Assembly: GCA_937873315.1 (NCBI GenBank)
Contig: CALMQX010000035.1
Location: 62,001-126,000 of the forward strand
Reading direction: 5' to 3'
DNA from: an uncultured Nostocoides sp.
GTDB taxonomy: Bacteria > Actinomycetota > Actinomycetes > Actinomycetales > Dermatophilaceae
Length of the DNA: 64,000 nt
The translations under genes and the position numbers were made by a program. Position 1 is the stretch's first letter; every line of letters starts with the position of its first letter. The notes under the pieces are model-generated. The model saw only the letters and a list, made by a program, of their open reading frames with translations, was not told the DNA's origin and did no database searches. Below are positions 43,546 to 54,130 of the stretch, in pieces.

Positions 43546-45351
43546 GTGCTTCGACGGCGCCTGTCCGGCCTCTCCCTGCTGGCCCTGGCGGTGGCCTCAC
43601 TCGCCCTCCATGGCGTGGCCTGGTGGGCCGCCGACCGGGGGTTGGAGCGCATGGACGAGTCGTATGTCGCGATGCTGGTCGCGCACCCGCAGGACAGTCT
43701 GGTCGGCGGCGAGGTCTACCTCTTTGGTTTCGTGCTGCATCCGATCGCCCAGCTCACCGGCAACGACCTCGCCGCCAACCGGCGGATCTCGCTGACCATC
43801 ACAGCCGTGCTGCTGATGCTCACCTCGTATGCCGCCCTGCGCCTGGTCCGTCGCCTGGCCGAACGTCCCGGCGGCCGAGGCAAGGATGCCCTCAGCGCGC
43901 TGGCTGTCGCCGGCACCGGGCTCCTGCTCGTCGCCTTCGTCACCTCAGGGCCGGGATACAACTCGCTCGCCTTTAACGCCCTGACCCTGCTGCTGCTGGC
44001 TTTGGTGATGGTCGCCTCGGCATCACCGCGCGCGCGGGCTGCTGGGGCCGTGCTCATCGGTGTCGCCGGCTGGCTCACCTTCACGGCCAAGCCGCCCACC
44101 GCGGCCGGGGCCGCGCTGCTGGCCGTGCTCGCGCTGATTGGACTTCGCCGCCTGTCTCTGGCCACCCTGGGCTGGGCATCCCTGGGAGTGCTGGCTTCGG
44201 CGGCCGCGACGCTGGCCGCGATGGGGCTCGGGCCGGCGGGCCTGGTGAGCTACCTGGAACGCGGCCTGGAGCACCTGAAACTGCTGCGCAGCCATTCCTC
44301 GACCCTGACCTTGCTGGGGTTGACCGGGCCGCCCACCGACCGCTTCCTCGCCATCGGGCTGCTGCCCCTGGGGATCGCGGTCCTCGCCCTGGTGCTGATC
44401 AATCGTCGCGCGGGCTCGGGCCGGGCCGGGCTCATCGCTGCGGTGGGGGTCGTCCTACTGCTCCTCACCGGTGCGGGAGTCTGGGCCCTGTTGACCCAGG
44501 AAGCGACGCTGCGCTCCTTCGGTTTGCGCGGCTTGGCCATCGGGATGGGCATCCTGCCGGTTGCCCTCCTCGCGCTCGGTTGGCCTCGGCGGCCGGTTGA
44601 TGCCGATCGAGCGCCAGTGGCCGGACGCCGCGAGATCCGAACGCTGATCGCGCTCTGCCTGGCGCTGCCCTATGTCTACGCGCTCTTCACCAATGCCTCG
44701 TTCTGGTCGGCGATGCCGCACGCGGCGGCTTTCTGGACCCTCGCCGGGGTGCTGGCGGCGCTCTCGCGTCACGATCTGAGCCCACAGGCGTCGCGCGCCA
44801 CTGCGGCCGTGGTGCTCGCCTGCTCGCTGGCCATCACGATGATCCTCACCTCGGCCAGCCTGCATCGCCGCTTCGGCGAACCCCCGGCCAGCGCCAACAC
44901 CGTGGCCGTCCCGGTTGCGGGCGGCAGCCTGTTGATGACACCGCAGCGGGCCGCGGTCGCCCAGCAGATCGAGGCGCTGCGTCGTGCTGAGGGGATCACG
45001 CGCGAGACCCCCATCATCGACCTGACCGGAACCGGCGCCGGCTATGTGCTGCAGTTGGGTGGGCGACCCCTGGGCCGGGCCTTCCTCATCGGCGCCTTCG
45101 AGGGCGGTGCGGACGCGGCCCGATACTCGCTGGGCTTGGAGAGTTGCCGGGACCGGGCCGCGGCCTATCTCCTGTATGCGCCCGACTCTCGTTGGTCGAC
45201 GGCGGCCGGCTTCCTCGACGCCTCCGGGCTCGACGCGGGCGCCGACTATGTCACGGCCGGCGCCTTCACCGATGTGACCCCGGCGGGCACCATGGCGATC
45301 TCGCTGATGAGGCCCACCCCCTCGGTGGGGCGAATCTTGGGGTGTTCCTAG
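43546..45351 (+). CDS. Polytopic GT-C-type glycosyltransferase (GtrC/ArnT-like)
   Basis: A 601-residue membrane protein with about eleven hydrophobic segments and, near residue 35, LERMDESYVAMLVAH, an acidic first-loop motif of the kind used as catalytic base in GT-C enzymes (DE). The C-terminal 130 residues are a soluble outside domain (IIDLTGTGAGYVLQLGGRPLG ... SCRDRAAAYLLYAPDSRW). It lies between a GtrB-like and a GtrA-like gene, so it probably moves a sugar from polyprenyl phosphate onto a wall glycan or protein. Confidence 0.78.
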   Translation: MLRRRLSGLSLLALAVASLALHGVAWWAADRGLERMDESYVAMLVAHPQDSLVGGEVYLFGFVLHPIAQLTGNDLAANRRISLTITAVLLMLTSYAALRLVRRLAERPGGRGKDALSALAVAGTGLLLVAFVTSGPGYNSLAFNALTLLLLALVMVASASPRARAAGAVLIGVAGWLTFTAKPPTAAGAALLAVLALIGLRRLSLATLGWASLGVLASAAATLAAMGLGPAGLVSYLERGLEHLKLLRSHSSTLTLLGLTGPPTDRFLAIGLLPLGIAVLALVLINRRAGSGRAGLIAAVGVVLLLLTGAGVWALLTQEATLRSFGLRGLAIGMGILPVALLALGWPRRPVDADRAPVAGRREIRTLIALCLALPYVYALFTNASFWSAMPHAAAFWTLAGVLAALSRHDLSPQASRATAAVVLACSLAITMILTSASLHRRFGEPPASANTVAVPVAGGSLLMTPQRAAVAQQIEALRRAEGITRETPIIDLTGTGAGYVLQLGGRPLGRAFLIGAFEGGADAARYSLGLESCRDRAAAYLLYAPDSRWSTAAGFLDASGLDAGADYVTAGAFTDVTPAGTMAISLMRPTPSVGRILGCS

Positions 45352-45354
45352 GGT

Positions 45355-45738
45355 CTAGCGCTCACCGAAGGTGACATGCCGATGGCTGAGGAAGGAACCG
45401 ACGGCCGCCACCAGCATCACGGTGCCTTGGGCGAGGACCGGATGCCAGCCCCCGAGTTCAACAAGCAAGGGCGTGCCCACCAGGCCGATGGCGGCGCCCG
45501 AGAACCAGACGACGACAAAACGCCAGAGGTCGCTGGGCCACGGGTTGCTCGACCCGAAGACCCAACGCCGGTAGGCGGGGAAGGCCAGCGCGATGGTCAT
45601 CACATGGGCGGCCGCCATCGCCCAGCCATAGTGCAGTCCTCGAGCCACGCCGATCGCCATCGCGAGCAGGTAGAACCCCTGCGCAGCCCCCGCGACCAGG
45701 AGATAACGCACCTCCGCGCGCTCTAGGACTGCCCTCAC
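45355..45738 (-). CDS. GtrA-like family protein (polyprenyl-phosphate-sugar flippase)
   Basis: 127 residues with four membrane segments, starting RYLLVAGAAQGFYLLAMAIGV, then AFPAYRRWVFGSSNPWPSDLWRFVVVW and a final AAVGSFLSHRHVTFGE; the R-W-V-F and S-F..H/R-x-x-V/T-F elements are typical of GtrA. Only 3 bp separate it from the convergent GT-C gene. Confidence 0.85.
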   Translation of the reverse strand: MRAVLERAEVRYLLVAGAAQGFYLLAMAIGVARGLHYGWAMAAAHVMTIALAFPAYRRWVFGSSNPWPSDLWRFVVVWFSGAAIGLVGTPLLVELGGWHPVLAQGTVMLVAAVGSFLSHRHVTFGER

Positions 45739-45767
45739 GAGTGCAGGATAGGCGCCTGCGCGTGGGC

Positions 45768-47077
<1,310 letters not shown>

Positions 47078-47107
47078 TATGCCGCTGAGGTGGTCAGGGT
47101 GGACACT

Positions 47108-47602
47108 ATGACCATGCCTCCCTCCTCAGCCCTGGACTCCTTGGACGCCCGTATCGTGGCCCTGTTCTCCGCTGAGCCGCAGGTGGGGGTGCTGGCCGCC
47201 TCGCGGCGCCTGGGTGTGGCCAGGGGTACCGTCCAAGCCCGCCTGGATCGGCTTGAGGCTCGGGGGGTGATTCGCAGTTGGGCCCCCCAGGTGGACCCGG
47301 CCGCGATCGGGTATGCCGTGACCGCCTTCTGCACCCTGGAGATCCGTCAGGGTCAAGGTCACGCTGCGGTGACCGCGCACCTGCGGGTGATTCCCGAGGT
47401 GCTCGAGGCACACACCATCACCGGCACAGGCGATCTCCTGGTCCGAGTGGTGGCCCGGGACAATGCTGACCTGCAGCGCGTGCTCGACGCGATCATCGAC
47501 GATCACCACGTCTTGCGCGCGCACACGGCCATCGCTCTTGCGGAGCGGATCGCCTACCGCAGCGGGCCGCTGGTCCAGGCCACCGCCCGTCCGGCGCTCT
47601 AG
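47108..47602 (+). CDS. Lrp/AsnC-family transcriptional regulator
   Basis: 164 residues from ATG 47108 (an ATG at 47114 is equally possible; a longer frame back to 47036 would cross the operator). The N-terminal helix-turn-helix is LDSLDARIVALFSAEPQVGVLAASRRLGVARGTVQARLDRLEARGVI; the C-terminal RAM domain includes VTAFCTLEIRQ, VLEAHTITGTGDLLVRVVARD and a hydrophobic end. Divergent from hppD, so it probably senses tyrosine or a breakdown product and controls hppD. Confidence 0.88.
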   Translation: MTMPPSSALDSLDARIVALFSAEPQVGVLAASRRLGVARGTVQARLDRLEARGVIRSWAPQVDPAAIGYAVTAFCTLEIRQGQGHAAVTAHLRVIPEVLEAHTITGTGDLLVRVVARDNADLQRVLDAIIDDHHVLRAHTAIALAERIAYRSGPLVQATARPAL

Positions 47603-47612
47603 CGACCCGTGG

Positions 47613-49364
47613 TCACCGGCGGCCCACGAACCAGCGGCGAATGCGCTCGATCCGCTCGGCGACCTGCTCCCCAGTGGCCGTGGCTAGCTCAGGACCACCA
47701 CAGGCACGACGCAGGTCGAGATGGATGGTGGCGTGCGAGGACCCAGTCTTTCGGGCGTAGGCCGCGACCAGTCGGTTGAGTTCCTTGCGTTGGGCTGCCA
47801 GCGCACGGTGAGCCGACACGGGAGTGCTACCCCCGCGTGGCCGTGAGGCGGCCTGTCGGGATTGGTGCTCGTGGAGCAGCACCGCAACCTGGTCGGGCTC
47901 GAGCAAGCCCGGCAGGCCAAGGTAGTCCTGCTCCTCCTGCGAACCCACGGCAGCATGCAGGCCGAACTGTTGGGCGTCAAAGAGCACGTGGTCGAAATGC
48001 GCCTCCGACTCCAGCGCCTCGAAGCCGTTCTCCTCCAGGCCGACCGTGTCCGCCTCCCGACCAGCCTGCGAGATCAGGCTCTCCTCCTCGGCCCACAGTG
48101 ACGCCTCCGCCTCCGCGTCCTGGGGACGGTTCAGGGCGTGATCCCGCTCCTCCTCCAGGGCCGAGGCGTGCGCCAGGATGAGCGGCACCGAGGGCAGGAA
48201 GACCGAGGCGGTCTCCCCCCGACGCCTGGCTCGCACGAATCGCCCCACCGCCTGGGCAAAGAACAGCGGCGTCTGCGTACTCGTCGCGTACACCCCCACG
48301 GCCAGACGAGGCACATCGACACCCTCGGACACCATCCGCACGGCGACCATCCATCTGGCCGTGCCCTGGGCATACTCCTCGATCCGCGAGCTGGCGCCGG
48401 CATCATCGGAGAGCACGACGGTCGGCGGCTCCCCCGTGATGCCCTGCAGGATGCGCGCATAGGCGCGCGCTTGGGTCTGGTTGGACGCGATCACCAATCC
48501 CCCGGCGTCCGCCACGTGCCGCCGGACCTCGGTCAGTCGGGTATCCGCGGCCGCAAGAACCGAGGGCACCCACTCGCCCTTGGGGTCCAAGGCGGTTCGC
48601 CAGGCCTGGGCAGTCTGGTCCTTGGTCATCGGCTCACCGAGGCGGGCGGCGATCTCGTCGCCGGCGCGCGTCCGCCACCGCATGGCGCCGCCATAGGCGA
48701 GGAAGAGCACCGGTCGCACCACGCCATCGGCCAGGGCTTCGGCATACCCGTAGGAGTAGTCGCTCGCCGAACGCAGAATGCCGTCGGACCCCATTTCGTA
48801 GCGCACGAAGGGGATCGGATGGGTGTCGGAGCGGAACGGGGTGCCGGTCAGTGATAGCCGACGCACCGCGCCAGCAAAGGCCTCGCGGATGCCGTCGCCC
48901 CAGGACCGGGAGTCGCCACCATGGTGAATCTCGTCCAGGATCACCAGCGTGGGAGTGCCCTGTGTCCGACGCCGGTGCACGTCGGGTCGGGCAGCCACCT
49001 GTGCGTAGGTGAGGGCGACCCCATCGAAATCGGCCGATTGCGAGCCGACCGAGTTCGAGAATGCCGGGTTGAGGTGGATGCCGACACGGGCGGCGGCATC
49101 CGACCACTGCAGCTTGAGGTGCTCGGTCGGCGCGACCACCGTGATCGCCTCGACCTGGCCAGCCTGGAGCAACTCGGCAGCCACCCGAAGCGCGAAGGTC
49201 GTCTTCCCCGCGCCCGGGGTCGCCACCGCCAGGAAGTCGGCGCGCTCGGTGGCGCGGTAAGCGGCCAGAGCCGCCTCTTGCCAGGCGCGCAGCCGTCCGG
49301 CGGTGCCCCAGGCCGCCCGCTCGGGGAAGGCGGGTGAGAGGTGATGGGCGGCACTAGTACTCAT
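47613..49364 (-). CDS. SF2 DEAD/DEAH-box helicase (UvrB/type III restriction-like fold)
   Basis: A 583-residue ATPase. Motif I is ATPGAGKT, motif II DEIHH, motif III SLTGTPFRSD, and the C-terminal RecA domain has VRMVSEGVDVPRLAVGVYATS and QAVGRFVRAR. The remaining C-terminus is acidic and charged, then basic. It is a stand-alone helicase widespread in actinobacteria, without a nuclease or methylase partner here. DNA repair is likely but unproven. Confidence 0.88.
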   Translation of the reverse strand: MSTSAAHHLSPAFPERAAWGTAGRLRAWQEAALAAYRATERADFLAVATPGAGKTTFALRVAAELLQAGQVEAITVVAPTEHLKLQWSDAAARVGIHLNPAFSNSVGSQSADFDGVALTYAQVAARPDVHRRRTQGTPTLVILDEIHHGGDSRSWGDGIREAFAGAVRRLSLTGTPFRSDTHPIPFVRYEMGSDGILRSASDYSYGYAEALADGVVRPVLFLAYGGAMRWRTRAGDEIAARLGEPMTKDQTAQAWRTALDPKGEWVPSVLAAADTRLTEVRRHVADAGGLVIASNQTQARAYARILQGITGEPPTVVLSDDAGASSRIEEYAQGTARWMVAVRMVSEGVDVPRLAVGVYATSTQTPLFFAQAVGRFVRARRRGETASVFLPSVPLILAHASALEEERDHALNRPQDAEAEASLWAEEESLISQAGREADTVGLEENGFEALESEAHFDHVLFDAQQFGLHAAVGSQEEQDYLGLPGLLEPDQVAVLLHEHQSRQAASRPRGGSTPVSAHRALAAQRKELNRLVAAYARKTGSSHATIHLDLRRACGGPELATATGEQVAERIERIRRWFVGRR

Positions 49365-49462
49365 GGGCGGCGTTCACCGTAACCCACCCGACGGCCAGCT
49401 CAGCGGACCCGACGCCTGACGACGTGGCGGCTCCCCTTGAGGCGGCCGCCGGGGTCAGATCC

Positions 49463-50410
49463 TCACAGGTTGCGATAGGCGAGGAAGGCCGCCTGCATCC
49501 GCGCGGCCTGGCCAGCGGTGAACCGGTCCATGCAGATGTCGTCGGTGTAGTCCATGAAGTTCTTGATCGGATCCGAGCCCGAACTGCTGCAGGTATTGCG
49601 TCCGACGGGACAGCCAAAGGCCGCCGACGCCTCGGCCGGCGTGTCACTGACGAAGTCGCCATTGCCTGCGCAGCCGCCTTGGAAGGTGTGGTAGAGGTTC
49701 AGCCAGTGGCCGACCTCGTGGGTGGCGGTGTCACCGAGGTTGTAGGGCGCGGCCGTGCCACCCGGCAAAGACTGGTCGAGCACGACCACCCCGTCATAAC
49801 TGTCGTAGGTCGACTTCGGGAAGGTCGCCCAGCCCAGGAGACCACCGCTGAGATTGGCGGTGTACAGATTCAGGTCGCCCATGGTGCCCTTGCGCAGCGC
49901 CTTCTTCATATCCTTCTCGGCCGTGGAGCCGCTGCGCAGGGCGGTGTACCAGGTCGATTTCACGGTGGTCTCGCTGCCGGCCAGTCGGAAGGAGAATCCG
50001 CGGCCCGCGTAGGCGCCATTGAGCACGGAGATCTGCTGGTTGATCCGCGTGGCCGAGATCTTGCCCTTGGTCCCGTCGCTGATGACGTGGACGTACACAT
50101 CGATCACCACGGGAGTGAAGGCGGCGGCGGCCGTGGTCGCCGACACGGCCCGGCCCTGGCCATCGCGGCTCAGGCCCTTGGCGGCGAGGGCCCGATTGAG
50201 GGCTTCTTCATTTGCTGCGGCCTGAACGGCAGTCAGCTCATTGGGGTCCTTGGCTCCGGCGCCCACGCGCCCGGGTCCCGGTGTGAAGCAGGTGGTGGGG
50301 CGGAGGCCGTCGCCGGCCAAGGTTTGTGCCGACGCTGGCGCGGCAGCAAGGGCGAGGCCGGAGATTCCGAGCGCCAGGCATGCAAAAGCGCTGGTGAGGC
50401 GTGTAGACAT
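49463..50410 (-). CDS. Secreted zinc metalloprotease (M43, cytophagalysin/PAPP-A-like)
   Basis: About 315 residues from ATG 50410, with AAAGG upstream. A signal peptide (LTSAFACLALGISGLALAAAPASA) precedes a propeptide. The zinc motif HEVGHWLNLYH is followed by a cysteine-bearing loop (GCAGNGDFVSDTP, GCPVGRNTC) and the Met-turn FMDYTDDICMDRFT. These mark the M43B group. It is exported and degrades extracellular protein. Confidence 0.93.
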   Translation of the reverse strand: MSTRLTSAFACLALGISGLALAAAPASAQTLAGDGLRPTTCFTPGPGRVGAGAKDPNELTAVQAAANEEALNRALAAKGLSRDGQGRAVSATTAAAAFTPVVIDVYVHVISDGTKGKISATRINQQISVLNGAYAGRGFSFRLAGSETTVKSTWYTALRSGSTAEKDMKKALRKGTMGDLNLYTANLSGGLLGWATFPKSTYDSYDGVVVLDQSLPGGTAAPYNLGDTATHEVGHWLNLYHTFQGGCAGNGDFVSDTPAEASAAFGCPVGRNTCSSSGSDPIKNFMDYTDDICMDRFTAGQAARMQAAFLAYRNL

Positions 50411-50545
50411 GGGGTGACCTTTCAGGAGCGTGTGCCGGGGCAGGGGTTTCCGGCAACACATTCACGCTAAGGCGAGTCACACCAACGCAGGGTCTTGCGT
50501 TGTCTAGGAATCGGTAAAGAAGGCCGGCTGGGCGCCAGACTTAAA

Positions 50546-50860
50546 TCAGTCCTCGCCGTCGGCGGGTGGACGCAGGCCTTCGTAGATCTCTTGACACGTG
50601 GGGCAGACCGGGAACTTCTTCGGATCGCGGCCGGGCACCCAGACCTTGCCGCACAGAGCCACGACGGGCTCGCCACTGAGTGCGCTCTCCAGGATCTTCT
50701 CCTTGCGCACATAGTGCGAGAACCGTTCGTGGTCACCGGGTTCGACTGGGGAAGTCACCGGTTCGGTGCGTTCGAGCACGCTGGTCCCGCCGGCAGGTGC
50801 TCCGGGGGCGGTCGGCTCATCCAGGGAGTTGACCAGGTCCAGTTGGGAGGTCAGGCGCAT
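50546..50860 (-). CDS. DUF3039 family protein
   Basis: A 104-residue protein with a single CxxC-type site (VCPTCQEIY) and VALCGKVWVPGRDPKKFPVC, typical of DUF3039, a small zinc-ribbon-like actinobacterial family of unknown role. TAGGCT at 50867-50872 (minus strand) lies exactly 6 nt from the ATG, the leaderless pattern. Confidence 0.88.
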   Translation of the reverse strand: MRLTSQLDLVNSLDEPTAPGAPAGGTSVLERTEPVTSPVEPGDHERFSHYVRKEKILESALSGEPVVALCGKVWVPGRDPKKFPVCPTCQEIYEGLRPPADGED

Positions 50861-50880
50861 GCGGTCAGCCTACGCGGATG

Positions 50881-51438
50881 TCAATTGAGCGAGGGGTCCG
50901 CGGGATACCAGGCAAGCCAAGACAGGCGACCCGGCTGACGAGCCAGCACCATGGACCAGAGGGTGTCGGGCTCGCCACCGAAGGCGTCCTCCGGGTGGTA
51001 GTCGACGACGACCCAACTCCCGCTCGAGATCTCGTCGTCGAGTTGTCCGGCCGACCATCCGGCATACCCGACGAAGATCCGCAAGGCGCTCACCGCCGCC
51101 AGGCTTGTCGCTGGGTCGGAGTCCAAGTCGATCACGCCGGTGCCATCAAAGAGTCGCCGAATGCCCGGATGACTTCGCTGACCCCAGACCTGAACCAGGC
51201 CGAGAGCGGTGTCCAGACCGACCGGCCCGCCCTGGAACAGGGTGTCGGCGGAGTGCGCCGACGCGCCCCAGCCAGGCAGGACCGATTCGATCTCGGCGTC
51301 GACTGGCTTGTTCAGAACCACGCCTTGAGCGCCGTCGTCATCGTGGTGCAGCACCAGGACGACGCTGCGGTAGAACACTCCGTCCTCGATCTGCGGGGTC
51401 GCGACGAGGAGTCGGCCGGTGGCGTATGCCGTGCTCAC
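50881..51438 (-). CDS. YqgE/AlgH family protein
   Basis: 185 residues from GTG 51438, which overlaps the helicase stop by 4 bp. Family motifs are GRLLVATPQIEDGVFYRSVVLVLHHDDDGAQGVVLNKPV, FQGGPVGLDTAL and RIFVGYAGWSAGQLDDEI. The fold is known; the function is not settled. Confidence 0.93.
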   Translation of the reverse strand: MSTAYATGRLLVATPQIEDGVFYRSVVLVLHHDDDGAQGVVLNKPVDAEIESVLPGWGASAHSADTLFQGGPVGLDTALGLVQVWGQRSHPGIRRLFDGTGVIDLDSDPATSLAAVSALRIFVGYAGWSAGQLDDEISSGSWVVVDYHPEDAFGGEPDTLWSMVLARQPGRLSWLAWYPADPSLN

Positions 51439-53585
51439 CCGTCCATTCTGCCGCGCCACTCGCGCGGGCGGTCGCCCTCGCGGTCGCGTCGGGGGCGCAT
51501 CGGTCGACGTCCGCCGCCGGAGCCGGGGCCACCCGCGCGATGACGACTGCGGCCGCGCACAGGCGCCTCGAGCAGCGGCTTCCACTCCGACTCGGGAACC
51601 GGAGTCCCCGAGTACGGCTGTCCGCCTAGCCCGAGCACGGTGGCGTCGCCAGCGGAAACCCGCGCAATCTGCGCCTCCGCGCCGGATGCTTCGATCAGGC
51701 GCATCACCATCTTCTTCTGGTGCGGCAGGGCGAGCATGACGACCATCCCCTCCTCGCCGGCGCGGGCGGTGCGACCGGCGCGGTGCAGATAGTCCTTGTG
51801 GTCACGTGGCGGGTCGACCTGAAGCACCAGGCCGATGTCGTCGACGTGAATGCCGCGAGCCGCCACATCCGTGGCAACCAGCACCGGAATGGAGTTGTCG
51901 CGGAAGGCACCGAGAACGCGGTTACGGACGGCTTGGGAGAGCCCACCGTGTAGAGCGGCCGCCAGGACACCGCGATCGCGCAGTTCACCAGCGATTCGAT
52001 CGGCACCAAGCTGGGTGCGGGCGAAGATGATCACCCGGCCGGGACGACCTGCGAGCTGAGCCGTCAGTGCCTTCTTGTCCTGGGGATCAATGAGCAGGAC
52101 GTGGTGGCTCATGGTGGTGACCGCGGCCTGGGCGTCGTCGACCTCATGCGCGACCGGGTCGCTCAAGTAGCGCTCCACCAGGGTGTCGATGCCCCGGTCA
52201 AGGGTCGCCGAGAAGAGCAGCCGCTGCCCACCTGCGGGCACCGCATCGAGGATGGCGGTGACCTCGGGCAGGAAGCCCATGTCAGCCATGTGGTCGGCCT
52301 CGTCCAGGATGGCGATCTCGACGTTGTCCAGGAGGACCGCGCCGCGCTCCATGAGGTCGGCCAGCCGACCGGGCGTGGCGATGAGCAGGTCGATGCCCTT
52401 GTCGAGAGCCTTGATCTGCGGTTCGTAGGACAGCCCGCCCGCCACCAACTTGTGCCGCAGACCGGCGACATGGATGAACGGCTCAAGCGCATCGCTGACC
52501 TGCATGGCCAGTTCACGCGTCGGAACCAGGATCAGCACCCGGGGGCGGCGCGAAGTGCGGGCGCGGGGCACACTCAGGAGGCGGGCGATCGTGGGGAGGC
52601 CGAAGGCCAGGGTCTTACCCGACCCGGTCCGACCACGGCCCAAGACATCGCGTCCTCCGAGGGCGTCCGGAATGGTCGCGGCCTGGATGGGGAAGGGCTC
52701 GGTGATGCCATCGCGAGCGAGGCGTTCGACGACGACCTCAGGCAGGCCGAGGGCGGCGAAGCCATTGTCCGCGGTAACCGCGGCCGGCCCACCCTTCCCG
52801 GTGCTGCGGTATGCCGTCCAGGTGTCGGCCTCGGCTCGCTCGGCCTCGGCCTCTTCAAAGGTGCGCGGCGGCACGGCGTGCCGTCCCTCGTGACGGTCGC
52901 GGCGCACTGGGTCGGCCACGCGGGGGCCGCGCTCGGGCCAGTCGCGTCGCTCGGGTCGGTGGCTGCGCGGGCGGTTCCAGGACTCGCGCCGCTCACTGCG
53001 CTCGTACCGATCAGTGCGGTCATTGCGCTGGTACCGATCCGTGCGCTCGGGGCGCTCGAAACGCGACGACCCCTGCGAACGGCCACCAAACTCACGGCGC
53101 TCACCACGCTCGGGACGCTCACCACGTGCCGGACGGCCACTGCGCTCGTACCGGTCCTCACGGTCACTGCGCTCGTACCGGTCATTACGGTCACCGCGCT
53201 CGAAACGCGACGACCCCTGCGAACGGCCACCAAACTCGCGGCGCTCACCACGCTCGGGACGCTCACTACGTGCCGGACGGTCGCTGCGCTCGTACCGGTC
53301 ATTGCGGTCGCCGCGCTCGTAACGGTCTCCACGGTCGTAGCGCTCGCTGCGCTCGTACCGATCATTACGGTCACCGCGCTCGAAGCGCTCCGGGCGCTCG
53401 CGCCGCTCAGGCCGACCGCCGGCGGTGCTGCGAGTGCGGGGCGAACCGCCCTCCCCGGCTACTGGCCGCGGCGCTTGGCCGCGGTGGAAGGGCTTCTTCC
53501 CACCCGTGGTTGGCCCCTTGCGAGCTTGGGCCTTCTGGGCAGTGGTCCAGCGCGCTTTCTTGGGCGCCGAAGAATTCTTGGGCAT
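51435..53585 (-). CDS. DEAD-box RNA helicase with a long RG/ER/YD repeat N-terminus
   Basis: A 716-residue protein. Residues 58-220 are a low-complexity array rich in Arg, Glu, Asp and Tyr (units such as RGDRNDRYERSD), including two near-identical copies of an ERPERGERREFGGRSQGSS block at about 108-126 and 156-174. The helicase core starts near 275 (Q motif), with GRTGSGKT at 318-325, PTRELA, DEAD in ILDEADHMADMGF, LLFSATL, and HRAGRTARAG. It ends in another RGR-rich tail. It probably remodels RNA, for example in the cold or in ribosome assembly. The repeat tail may drive RNA binding or condensation. Confidence 0.93.
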   Translation of the reverse strand: MPKNSSAPKKARWTTAQKAQARKGPTTGGKKPFHRGQAPRPVAGEGGSPRTRSTAGGRPERRERPERFERGDRNDRYERSERYDRGDRYERGDRNDRYERSDRPARSERPERGERREFGGRSQGSSRFERGDRNDRYERSDREDRYERSGRPARGERPERGERREFGGRSQGSSRFERPERTDRYQRNDRTDRYERSERRESWNRPRSHRPERRDWPERGPRVADPVRRDRHEGRHAVPPRTFEEAEAERAEADTWTAYRSTGKGGPAAVTADNGFAALGLPEVVVERLARDGITEPFPIQAATIPDALGGRDVLGRGRTGSGKTLAFGLPTIARLLSVPRARTSRRPRVLILVPTRELAMQVSDALEPFIHVAGLRHKLVAGGLSYEPQIKALDKGIDLLIATPGRLADLMERGAVLLDNVEIAILDEADHMADMGFLPEVTAILDAVPAGGQRLLFSATLDRGIDTLVERYLSDPVAHEVDDAQAAVTTMSHHVLLIDPQDKKALTAQLAGRPGRVIIFARTQLGADRIAGELRDRGVLAAALHGGLSQAVRNRVLGAFRDNSIPVLVATDVAARGIHVDDIGLVLQVDPPRDHKDYLHRAGRTARAGEEGMVVMLALPHQKKMVMRLIEASGAEAQIARVSAGDATVLGLGGQPYSGTPVPESEWKPLLEAPVRGRSRHRAGGPGSGGGRRPMRPRRDREGDRPREWRGRMDG

Positions 53586-53614
53586 GACTACTCGTTTCCA
53601 CGTCTATGCGTGAT

Positions 53615-53630
53615 GGGGCGTCTTAGCCCC
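53615..53630 (-). promoter_or_regulatory. Hairpin in the 5' leader of the DEAD-box helicase gene
   Basis: GGGGC and GCCCC arms with a 6-nt loop, 30 nt upstream of the ATG. It could be a control element of the leader or a weak terminator of the upstream VanZ-like gene. Confidence 0.35.
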
Positions 53631-53672
53631 TCTCACGACTCACGCGAAACACTCGGCGGTCACACTACTGGG

Positions 53673-54062
53673 CTAGGCGGCTCGATCTGCGGCCGCTCGA
53701 CGGCGAACAATCAAGATTACCAGCACTGCGACCCCCACTCCGACCAGGTCGGCCACGACGTCGCCAATATCACCCGAGCGGCCCTGGACAAAGAACCGCT
53801 GGATCAGCTCACTGACTGGTGCGTGCACGGCCGCGATCACGGCAGCAAGCTGCAGTCGACCGAAGGCAAGCACAGCCAGCATGACCGGCATGGCGAAGAT
53901 GGTGATGTGGACGACCTTGTCGGCATACGGGAACGGCGAAGACCCACCAAGGTTCGGCGTGTAGAGCACCTTGAGTTGAATCACCACCGAGGCCAGGAAG
54001 GCGGCCAGCGCGAGGGTCCGCCCCCAGGTCTCCAATGCGCCACTACGGGTTCCGCTAGCCAC
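53673..54062 (-). CDS. VanZ-like family membrane protein (short)
   Basis: 129 residues with four hydrophobic segments and the VanZ-type features PYADKVVHITIFAMPVML, SELIQRFFVQGRSGDIGDVVADLVGVGV and a basic C-terminal tail. GTG start with TATCGT 7 nt upstream. Not closely similar to the VanZ-like protein at 32272. Function unknown. Confidence 0.82.
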   Translation of the reverse strand: MASGTRSGALETWGRTLALAAFLASVVIQLKVLYTPNLGGSSPFPYADKVVHITIFAMPVMLAVLAFGRLQLAAVIAAVHAPVSELIQRFFVQGRSGDIGDVVADLVGVGVAVLVILIVRRRAAADRAA

Positions 54063-54130
54063 GCTGATGACGATACGACGCCCGTACTCCTACAGTGGGC
54101 CCTTACCAGCCCACCGACAGGAGTTCTCCC

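Noticed and set aside
47613-49364. Helicase considered as part of a restriction or anti-phage defence system
   Set aside because: No nuclease, methylase or other defence gene is adjacent; neighbours are a regulator and a secreted protease.
52950-53420. Repeats considered as a CRISPR array
   Set aside because: Units are not separated by unique spacers, are in frame within the helicase, and no cas gene is present.
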